From: Pomphorhynchus laevis
Taxonomy: Eukaryota > Acanthocephala > Palaeacanthocephala > Echinorhynchida > Pomphorhynchidae
Assembly: GCA_012934845.2 (NCBI GenBank)
Contig: WNNJ02000329.1
Span: 124,001 to 188,000, forward strand
DNA length: 64,000 nucleotides
Direction: 5' to 3'
Position numbers and translations under genes: made by a program. Position 1 is the first letter of the stretch, and every line of letters starts with the position of its first letter. Of this stretch, positions 34,101 to 46,100 are shown piece after piece. The notes under the pieces are model-generated. The model was not told the DNA's origin. It did no database searches and worked only from the letters and a program-made list of their open reading frames with translations.

Positions 34101-37100
34101 TATTTTTATTTATATAAAATAATACGTAGATATTATTACAAAAATAATACGTAGATATTATTAATAAAAATAATACTTAGACTCAATTATCTGATCTGAT
34201 TCACTTACAAATTTATCATCAAATAATAACAAAATAATATAAATTCAGATACAAATCATTTGTAATATTTGGGTTATCTATTAAAGATTAACAGACACAT
34301 TTGAAAAAACTTTGATGCCTTTTATATAATTCTATGACATAAAATATTATACAAAAATATATCAATGCTCACCGGAAATTTCAGCCTGATCTTCAATAAA
34401 ATCGTCTGCAAAGTGTTGAACACTCGCATTTTGCTTATATACAGAGCCCAATTCGCTTCTGTACTAAACAGTCAGAAGAAGGAATTTCAGAACATTTTGC
34501 AAACATTCATTTAAATTCGATAAAATGAATTTAAAAAAGAACGAAAACTGTGTAAACAAAATCAGTGTTGACTGAAAGTTACTGTCAAAGGTTTCGATGA
34601 TAGAAAACAAAATAAAAGTAAGAATTAAACAAAAAGGAGACAGAAATAAGCAAATTAACATGTACCATCGAAGGTTCTACGTTTTCTTCAAAGTCTGAAT
34701 GATCATTATCAGAATTAATATTTGATACAGTCTCATGTAGATTGTTTCGACTTTCACGCTCGTTGTCGCTTTCATCTGACGATACACTAACAGATAAAAG
34801 TATCAACAAATTTATATTTAAATTAGTTACATATGAACAACAGTGTTTTGCAGAAATGCTTTTTATTAAATTAATTGACAGCTTAACTTTTTTATGAGAA
34901 AGGGTTTTTATATTTCAAATTTTGATATTAAAGGTTTTTAAGTTAAAACACGAAATGATAAAAATTTATTAGATTTTTAATTTAAGTAAAATATTCAAAA
35001 ATACAAATTATCCAATGTATTATCTGCAAGTAATTTTTTTAATCTTTCATTTAAAAATAAAATTATTTATATATTATTTTAATTATTTATTATTATTTCA
35101 ACTTTTTTCCAGTTTTATTCACGACTTACCCTCCATCTTTCAAAATCATGCCAATCAATAACTTCTGTACTGTAAGCGGACGATTTAGTAATTTTATCAA
35201 AAGACTTGACGACTGTTCACAGGAGTTTACAAAACTCCTGTGCGGCACAGGAGTTTTGTAAATCAGCAGATGGTCGTTCACTCCCTACATCAGAAGTAAG
35301 TGTACGAAAATTGTCATTGCCACTTCACAAATCAGATATCTTGGAAAACTTTCCTTTAACGACTCCCTCAACTATTTTAACATTATTCTATTGCCTATTT
35401 TGGTGTACGCTCTTTCTGCAATTTGGACAGACCTTACGTCAGCTGATTTAGCGAAGATAGATAAATGGAAGGGCATATTCATTTAACGTGTTGTAGAAAT
35501 TTCACCAAAATGATCTACCACCGTTGTAAATATGTTTGTAGAAGATGAATTTATGTTCAGAATTTCTTCGCCATGCATTAGGCCCTTCACAGACAGCAGT
35601 TTCTTCAAATAAGAAAAATTTCTTAGAAAAGGTAAATACTCTCGATACTCAATTGAATATTCAGTTAAATAGGAGGTATTCATGTTCTTCTAAACGGCAT
35701 CTAGCATGGAGAATTTCAATTTATGGATATCACGACAAGTGCTGTCGTATCCGCATTCCTATTCACAACCGTAAAGATACATGTGGATGTTTCTTCTGTA
35801 ACGAATCGTGCAAGTTTTTATTACACGCATTTGAGTGTGCCGTCCTGTCCCAGAAATCGTATTAGCATTCGCCTGACAACTAGAAATACCTGACGTTAGG
35901 GAACTCATCCTGTAGACGAAAGTTTAAATTTTGACAATGTTTTTTATACATATTTTGTTTGCCCAAGCCGAAAAGCGGAGCTGCATTAAATAAAATAAAT
36001 AATAATTATTAATAATATTTAATAATTATTATGATTAATTTACAAATTAACTTTAACTTTCAAATTAACTTATCACTGTAGCCTTTCGGCATGGGACAGA
36101 AAATAAAAATGTACATATACACAAATAATAAAATACAACACGAAAACATTCATGAGATCAAAAGGCATTTGCTATGATTTGAATTGACGGTTAATTGCTT
36201 GATTGTCTGGATTCACAACTGCATGGAGATTAGTTGGATTGAATCAAGGGTGTCAATAAGGTTAGTAATTAGCGAATGTATTTGCTTGAGTGGCAATTTG
36301 GAAAGGACGGGGCAATTAAAGAGATGAGAAATGGGTGGACATTGAATGTGACAAAATTTACAGCAGCAATAATTCGAATGACCTGATTATAATTCCATAA
36401 TCGGTATGGGATACAGATCATGAAATTTTAACGTAATAACCGTGTAAATAGGTGCGGGCAATAAGTGATTTTTTCTTTGCGTGATGTTTATGTCATAGTT
36501 ATTTCAAGGTATTTTAGGCTGGTGATATTTCAGGGTCGATTGAAAAGAGCTTAGTAGTGAATTGTTCAGTGGGTTGTTTGAATGATGAAGTTTCGAAGAG
36601 ACAAAACTTTTGTCAATAGTCTACTGATAGAGGTTTAATCGATGTGATTGCTGCAATAGGCGTGGAATGGATTTTGAGTGATAGGCCAAAGACGTTTTTG
36701 ATAAAGCGCCACTTGCATGCATCTAATTGCTTAAAGTTGATACACAGAGAGTTGTGGAACACGCGGGTACTGAGCGGTATTAATTATATGCGGTTACGAT
36801 TATTTTTGCAATTCAAATTAGGATAATCTGCATAATATTTCAACTGTTAAAGTGTATTTTTTTAAATAAACAATTACTGATTGAGCAAAGATTATATTCA
36901 TACCATAATGTTTTTGACTTGCTATGTCCTTTACAGTCTGCTACGAATTCTACCCTACAACATTTATGTTTAAAGACAATTGTTAGAAACAATACTAGCT
37001 TACTCTGATGCTTGATCATCTTCAGCATCACTTGCCAAATAAGTTTTGCCTTTCAAACTTGTTGTATCCTCTGGACTTTGTCTAAAATTAAAATGATTAA

Positions 37101-40100
37101 AATTTATGATCGAGTAACATGCGTGTATAACACAAAACGGGATCTGATTTAGAAAATATTACGACAATATATGCATGTTTAAGATCATTCAGCAACTCCT
37201 CTATTTTAGACTTTATGTAACAAAATTGCCTAGATTATATTTTTTATATAAAATTGTATACTTTATATAAAATGTATATTGAATAAATTAACAATTATCA
37301 TTTATGGTGTAGTAATATAATTAATATAATTTCTAATTTGCATAACGCAAATTAGAAATCGTTATATTTTACTAAATATAATTTAAAAATAATGATTTTT
37401 CACTGAAAGATTAGATAAATTAAATAATACATGGTTTAAACTTTTACAAAACATTGAGAATGATTTTATGTAAAAATCAGATTTATGTAAAATATATTTT
37501 TGAAAAGTTAAAAAATAAAACAAAAAATTGATAGCTAATCAATTAATTAATAGCTAATCGTATTAATTACTAATCTCAAATTAAAAAATAGTTTTAAATG
37601 TTTTTTTAAATGTTTTCAGCTGTGCTGACGGAATATCTAATTAATATAATATAATATATAAATATCTAATATTAAATTAAATTTCGACAACACGTGTTTT
37701 TACAATGATTAATCGCTAAATTTATAATGAAAAAACTTCATTTAGTTTATATAATTAAATAAATTATTATTTAATGAATTATTTGAAAATAAATTATAAT
37801 AAATTAAGTTAAACATTTAATTTATAAATTAAATATTTCCAAATTAAAGGTTAAACCTTCCACAACCAAAGCTGATTTAATTTGATATCAGAAATGATTT
37901 CAATAAAGTTTGCGAAATTTAAGATGAAAGGCTTTTATTAAATCTAAATGTCAATAAATCAGACGAGTCGAGTGATTGCAAACCAACATTAAAAAGACCG
38001 AAACGGGAAACGTAGATGTTGGATCAGTAGCTGATGATGTCTATCAATACTGAAATGTAGCATACTGCTGTCGGGTTATAGATAGGATTAAAAGAGCATG
38101 CAGGGTAAAAAATATTCATCAAAATTTCAATTACAACTTTGATTTCGTGAAGAATTGATATTTGTCGATTTTGCACTCATATATATCTATCAAATAATTT
38201 TTATACATCAATAATATAAATTATTATGAAATATAATAAATTATATGAAAATTATATCGAAATTAAGAGCATATTCTATTCATATTTCATATGAATAAAT
38301 AATAATCTAAATTATTTTTATTTAATAATTTGCGTATTTAAAGTAATTAATTATTAATAATTTTATAAAATTTTTAACTTAATTATAATGTAATAAAATA
38401 TAATATATTAAATTATTATATTTTATTTAATAATAAAATAAAATTATAATTATATTGCGATATAATTACGATTATATAAATTTAATTAACTTAATTCTAA
38501 GCAAATGTAAACGGATGCTTTAAATTAAACGATATTTCAGAAAAGCAAACACTTCAAAGCAAATCAACATCTACATTTTTATAAATCCAGAATGAAAATC
38601 TAAGTTTATAAAAAGTAAAGGCAAGGAATAAAAATATCTGTTGAATATTATGATTACAAGTTGACCAAGTTTGAGTTTAATCAATTATTAAATTGGTTAA
38701 GCTATTTAATAATTCAATAATTTTTTTATAAAAATTTATAGTTAAACAATTTAATAATTTCCATAACAAATTGAAATCGATTCTTTTATATTACAATGCA
38801 ACGGCTACTTTTTTAATTTATAATTATGAATTAATAATTTCATTAAGCCAATGATGTAATGGAGGAATCAATAAAGCAATTCGTATAAAGTAATTATGAC
38901 TTTATATTAATTTTTTACTTTATTAAATATTAATTTTTATTTGAATTATTTCATAATTGATTAATGCAGCGGTCAACCGTAATGTTCGTATTATTTAGTA
39001 GATTTATATAATTCGTCATTGGTGCAGTAAAACACATCATAAAATCAATGTGATAAATGAAAACCCATCGAGGTTTCGGGCTATTTTCATCCAGATACAG
39101 TTATTCGTTTAAACGTTTTACACATTCTGAAATATTTTTAATACCCGATATATTAAAAACAATTAAACTCAAGATCAATTCCGTAAGAAATTATTTCAAT
39201 CAAAATAAAAAGCAGTAAAGATACGTCATAGTTAAATAAAGATTAATTAATATTAATTACTCAAATTTTGATTAATTAAAAATACGAGGAGAATTTTTAA
39301 AATCCACGTCCTGGCTTACGCTATGTTTATAGTAAGTTCGTAAACTATGTCACAAATTTGTCTACATATTTTGCACAAACAATTGATAATGATTCCAAAA
39401 AGGATTCAAAGATTAAATATTAATATAAGATTACTATAATCTAGTCTTTTATTCTTCTAATATTTTAAATTCAATACCCGATCACGTCTTGTAGTTATAA
39501 AATACTTTAATTAAATGAAATTTCTAATGGTCTAAATAAAGGACGAAGTGCTTCAATGCATTTACATTTAAAACTTTAACTAAATTTAATTTGAAATTAA
39601 AAATTAAATGTATAAATTCCAGAGTATGTTTATGATATCAAACTTTTACAAATCCGATCTACAATAAATATAACAAGAAAATAAAAAGTTTAATAATAAA
39701 ATATTATGTATGGATCAAGCATATCAGAGTTCACGTTGTTTATGTTTTATTGCAGATTCAAATAAAAATTCATATTTGAATCATCATCGAAATTAAATCT
39801 ATAATTAAAAATTAAAGTTTGCAAAATGATTTTTTAAATTTAATTATGCCACTATCAAATTACAAAGAAAACTTTGTAATATAAACAACTTTGGAATATA
39901 AAAATAGATAAATTCAATAGTTTGTAAAATGTGTTTACTGATATATTTCGGTCTGTGAAAGATTTCTTTGTTGATCAATCCAATTTAATACGTAATCTGA
40001 ATTTTAAACAGAAAGTAGTGTAATACAAATTTTATTCAGTTAAATTTATATACCGGTTTTATCCTTCTCATTCTCTTTATCCTCATTGATACCAATGAAC

Positions 40101-43100
40101 GGCCTAAATTCAATATTAAAACTTTTATCAGAATTTTTTTAGCAATTAAAGAAAAGAAATTATTTGAATTATTAGTTAACAAAAGTGTTCTTTATAGTTT
40201 CATGCCATTTTTGATATTTCATAACGTTTAAAAAAATATAAAATAAAAAAGAAAAAAAACGAAACCCAAATCTACTAATTTAAATATTTAAGAATACAGA
40301 TAAGACGGTTCTACCATTTTATTAAAAATGGAAGAACCGTTTTCTCTTAATGGGATTATTTTTTAAACATAGATTCAACCAGATAACCTTCCAATATTTT
40401 TATTAGAAGGTTACTTCAACTTTCATTATGGCGTGGGGCCATAAATTTTCGATTTGTTGGGTATGGAACATATGATCATCTAATTAAACAAAATTATAAG
40501 AAGAGTTAACACTTCTATATTCAAAGTCGCCACCATCTCCTTGTCGTACATATGACCTATGTTGCAATATTCTGCAATACGATTTGTTCGGTATCCACCA
40601 TATTCTCCAATACTTCCAGTATAGTTCTCTCAACCATGGATTTGAACCAAGTATTGCAAAAATCCATCTTTATAATATCATCAACAGATCTTATTAAAAC
40701 CTCGTGTTCTTCAATTTTTGATATACTCATCTAAAGGGGGATATTAAAATTTTTTCAAAAAATTTTAAAATATCAAACACGTCATGAAACCATAAAGAAC
40801 CAACAAAAAATATTTAATTTTTATGTAAATGATATTTTAAATATTTATAATATTTAAAATATTAAAATTAATATTTTAATATTAAAATTATATTATTTTC
40901 GGAAATATTTATAATTGATTTTCTTAAGTCGAATAAATTATAAACTGTTTCTAATCTTGAATTCCAATCTTTCAAGTATTGGTTTTAATCAAATCGGTTT
41001 TTTATCGGTAAAAATAGATATAGCAAATACAAGTTTAATTCGAATAAAAATGTTAGAGACACATAAATGGTACAAAATACAGGTACAAAGATGTCAAAGG
41101 TACATCTCTGCCATTTACAAAATTATATTAAATCTCAATTTTTTGAGAAAAATTTAGATTAAAAAATTCTTTCTTAATAAAACGAGATTTTGTGATCTTG
41201 CTCTATAATATTTTAATGAATATGAATTATATGTTGATATATGAATACAATTTTTATATTACTTTTAAAAATGAATACAACCTTTATTTGCTGGATAAAT
41301 TTATCATACTCTTCCATGAAAGGATAAAGATACTGTTTTATTTTTACTTTAAATTACACCGGTTTTAGTTAACTGATTAGTTAACTGCTTTATTATTGAG
41401 TTGTCTTTCGATAAAAACTTCAAACTTGACGTAGCTTTATATCAGCTTAAAAGGTGACGATAAACGTCACCTTCGAATTTCGTCACCTTTAGATTCGCTT
41501 GGTGACAATAATTGACGAATCGCTTTGCAATATCTTTAGAAACGTAATAAAAACAATGATCATGTTGCTAACGAAATTTATTACGTGCAAACTTGTAAAG
41601 TCTCAAATTCCAAAATTCAAAGTTTAAAAATGTATAAATAAAGAAGATTAATATGCAATTAAATTAACTTAAATACGTGATATTTGAAAATAGGCATAAT
41701 TTGAGCTTTTCCTGCGTAATATTTAAATAATTAGATATACAATATTCCAACATTAAATTTTCTAATTTTTAGGTTTATTTTTTATTAGAAACACCGAATA
41801 TTCTACACCGAATATATCAATCTTTACGTCTTCATATAATATATAGACGTAAAGACGTCTTTACATCTTTATATAAATCAATATAAATTGTGTTCTTTAC
41901 AATACGTAAAGATCAAAATACGTAAATAGATCATTTAAGATTATTTAAAAAATTAATTTATAAATAAATTTTATAATTTATTAAATTATCAAATCAATAT
42001 TAAAATATCATAATTATTTCATTAAATCATAATTATAGTTTTAATTTAGTGATTGATAACTATTTAATCTCTTCAGTAATATCAACTATTAATAGTAAAT
42101 AATAAATTTGCTAACATTTAAGTGATAAATATTAAATATATTTGTACAAAGCAATTATCATAGCTTGAGTATGATATACTTTGAGATTCAGATCGATATA
42201 TTTCACACATAACAAATTAATTTTTAAACTTACTCATCAACTTCATTTTTTGTTGTTACTCCGGCAGCATAATCATCATCAACTAAAAAATAAATAAAGA
42301 TTTAGTTGACGATTACATAAATAAAAAATAGTCAAATAGATGACAAGATATGTAATATTTATAACATTTATTATATTTTTAATTAAAACTTCACTTAAAT
42401 TGTAATTATAATTAATTGTAATTATGATAATTATAAATTATATTATATTATTATATACATATTAATTCAGTATATTTATAACAAGAGTATAACATTTTTA
42501 TAAAATTATATTATAACGATTATAATTAAATATAACGATTATAACGATTATATTAATCAGATAGATAAATTAATTTATAATTAAAAACTTATAAATTAAT
42601 TATAACATTAATATATTTTTAAAACACTAAATGTAAATTATTTGTCTTGTAATTTAAAATATAAATAAATAAAATAACAGAACCTTAATTATTAACTCAA
42701 TTAAAGAAACTAAAAGTGTTTCTTATTAAAAGAACACTTTTTGCTCTAAAAGCAAACATTATATTACCAAAAACATTTAAAAGCATTTTCATTTTCATAC
42801 AATTACAATCTATTAAGATGGTAATGACAATATCCTGCGATTACCTTCGCGTGATATCCTGCTATTACCTTGCTATCACCTTATACATTATATTAACAAA
42901 TATAATGTGTAACAAATTAATTATAATATTAATAATATAATATAAAAACATATAAATTTGTATATTTTTAAACACTAAAAGTTAATTATTAGTCATGTAA
43001 TTTAAAATATAAATAAAATAACAGAACCTTAATTATTAACTCTATTAAAATATTTTAATTTTTAATTTAAATAATGTAAATTAATTACAAATTTATAATA

Positions 43101-46100
43101 CAAATTATTTATCATTTTATCAAATGTAATGTATTTATTTTAACAAATGTAATGTTCAATATTATTATGAATACAATATTATTAAATATTATATTGTATA
43201 TTCAATGTAATATTTCGTTGCGATGTAATATATCGTCATTACGCAATAGGCTCCCAAATGATAATATTTGTTAAATTCAAATTATTAACTAATTAATAAT
43301 TTATAATTATAATTAATTTGAGACACCGAATTAAAATTATCGTTACTCACTGTGTTTGTCCGAAAGCGACTGAATAGTCCACTGGTCACTTAAAGAACAT
43401 ATAACTTCTGGTCTGAAAAACAAATATAGATGGTATAATAAAGTTGAACAACGGTGTACTTTTGTTCGTCATCTTTTCCTAAATTTCTTAATGCTTCAAA
43501 CGCATTTTCAACAGCTTCTTCGGTTTTAGTATCGGATATCGCAATGGAGTCCAAATCAGAGTTATCGTCATTATGTAAATCATTTTTAAAATTTTCAGAT
43601 ACAAATTTATCAATCTTCTCCGATGTCATATGATCTGTCGATTCTGGAATAAAATAAATTCTGTAAACAAATTCTGATTTTTAAATCCAAACAAACCTAG
43701 CATTTGTCGATTTTTTTCGTATCGGTTATTCTGTTGCACTTGGATTTTATATCGTAAATTCTCCCGCAATTGTAACCGAGATCCTTACAAATAGAATGAT
43801 AAATTGATTTAAACGCATTATATTTTCAATAACCCACCACTATCCGTTAAATTATCATGTGGCTTAAATGCAGTTGTGCTATACAAAAATAACGTACAAA
43901 CAATTATATATAATTTGATAAACGTTTTTAAAAAATAAAAAATTAAATATTACGATATAAAATAAATAAATATATAAATAAATATATATACTCTAAAAAA
44001 AGGAAATAAGTTAATTCTTTATAGATATGGCTTTATAGATATGGCTTTATAGATATGCTTTTATAAAATAAAAAAATAAATATATATACTCTAAAATAAA
44101 TATATAAATATATAAATAAATATAAATAAATATATAACTCTAAAATAAACAGCAAATAAGTTCATTCTTTATAGATATGGCGTAATATACACACTACGCG
44201 TTTCGTCGACCAGGCGAGGCGGGGAAGAGTGGGTTGGGATAGAGACGGGGGCGTGAGAGAGCAACGTCGTTACTTTGGTCTGAAGAAATTACGAATAATT
44301 ATGGGGATTAATGTTTCAAGACTAAGAGACGAGAGCAAGGATTAAGTTAAAACTATAGTCTAGAGACTTAGAGTTAAATGAAGTGATGATTCTATGCTGC
44401 CAGAAGGAGTTGCATTTGGTACGTAGTAGGTTGAAATGACAACGGCGAAGAGGAAGATAGGAATCACGGAGAGACGGAGTGAGCGAGCAGATATAACGTC
44501 TGAGAGAGCGGTGATAGACTCGCAACGCACGACGGAGTAGACGCTTTGATAGTAGTCATTGGATATTAAACCATGGTGAACGGTACAAGAGACGGTAAGG
44601 GTGAGGCTTGAAGGGCAGGAGAAGATCTCGAGTGGTACAAGATTCGGTACAAGATTCGGATAGATAGGGATGTTTCGCCGTTTTCCTCGCAACGGCGCTT
44701 TTTGATGCGGGAAGAAGAGAGTTGAGCGGTTTCGGAAGGGGTGCGATCAGGGAAAATTCGAGTTGTTGAAGATGACATGAGTTTAAATAGTTGGAAGAGG
44801 GTAGAGAACGCGTGAGAAGGATGTTTGGAAACAATCTTCAGGAAAGAGTATGAGAAGGATTCGATTGAGATGATTTGTTTAGGCGGATAAATGCGACAGG
44901 AGAGATGTTGAAAAAAGATAGATTATCCGCAGGCACAAGAGACGAGATGATGTATCTGAAGGCGGAAACAGTGATCGAGACGTGCTTGTGGAGATTAGAA
45001 GGTGGAAGGAGTGATATTGGTGACGATGACACAACGATCACGGGAAGGAAAGTGTTTCCGTAAAGGAAGAGGAGTGACGTGAGTGGGTGAGGTCACGATA
45101 GAGCGCTGTGATTTGAAGATATGAATGGAGTAGGTTAGACAGCGGGAGACAAAGAGGATATGGATAATATAGAGGGTGACAAGCGATGTTAGGAAAGGTT
45201 ATGAGTGGAAGGATCGTGGAGATTGATGAGAGAGATTTTGATTGATGGATGTAGGTTATTGAGAAACGAGATGAGAGGGACAGCGTTGTCGGGAGTGAAG
45301 ATGATATGGGATTGGAAGTGTATACGGTTACAAGATCGGGGTTGACGGAGTGAACGTGTTGGATGTTGATATGTGCTGAGAAGAGATGTTGCGGAATAGT
45401 AGTTGCGAAGTGGTAATGCTTTCTAAAGAATAGCATTAATGCAATATGGATAAAGTAACCCATGCTCGTGTGGGAATACTATATGTGCCGATTATATCAC
45501 GTGAATTAAGTAATTCTATTTCTAGCGTTCGTAATTTCTTGACAGAAAAAATTCTGCAAAAAAATCGCTGCATATTTGCTTAAATCCATAGAAAATGTTA
45601 TTGTCGTCCAACATTCGCATCCATACTTATCACAGGCAACTTGAATGTTACAAAACTTGAATGTAGATAAGCTATTCATGTTATTAACCTTGATAATATC
45701 GGCATTATCCACATTCAGGGAAAAATCCAGCTGTTTTATATTATTCATGTTATTTACTTTAAATTACCTGCAACATCCACATTCTAAGTAGAATTCAACT
45801 GTTTTGTTATTTCGTTGTATTGTATGTTCGTTGTATCGATATCGTTGTATTGATAAGTATTGAATTGTCTTTGATTAAAGAAGTCTTTAATCCGTAGAAA
45901 TGATTGATGTCGGAATCAGGAAGTGTATGTGTATTTGTATATGTGTATGTGTTTGTGTATCTTATCTTGTATGTATTATCTCTCAAACTTTCTTGTATCT
46001 TATCTAGTACATCATCTTGTATCTCTCAAACTTTTTTCCGTTAACTCGTTTAAGGCTACGTTTTTTATTGTGTACAATCTCTCATATATTTAGCTTGCTC

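Larger units (their letters stand above)
37830..38122. repeat. Single retrozyme-like unit (partial)
   Basis: Shares with the 29.4-kb array TTAAAGGTTAAACCTTCCAC, CTGATTTAATTTGATATCAG, ATGATTTCAATAAAG, AGACGAGTCGAGTGATTGC and CCAACATTAAAAAGACCG, then the hammerhead and GGTTATAGATAGGATTAAAA. It is about 8 kb from the array, within another claspin intron, so the family is dispersed and not only local. Confidence 0.75.

Noticed and set aside
36110-36840. Minus-strand Cys/His scrap as a fourth LINE ORF2 end
   Set aside because: Only a short Cys/His stretch is suggestive, the frames are broken, and no second motif supports it.
44322-45463. Several overlapping minus-strand open frames of 67-141 codons
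   Set aside because: The strand is C/T-rich and therefore poor in stops in all three phases. No domain, conserved motif or splice support was seen.
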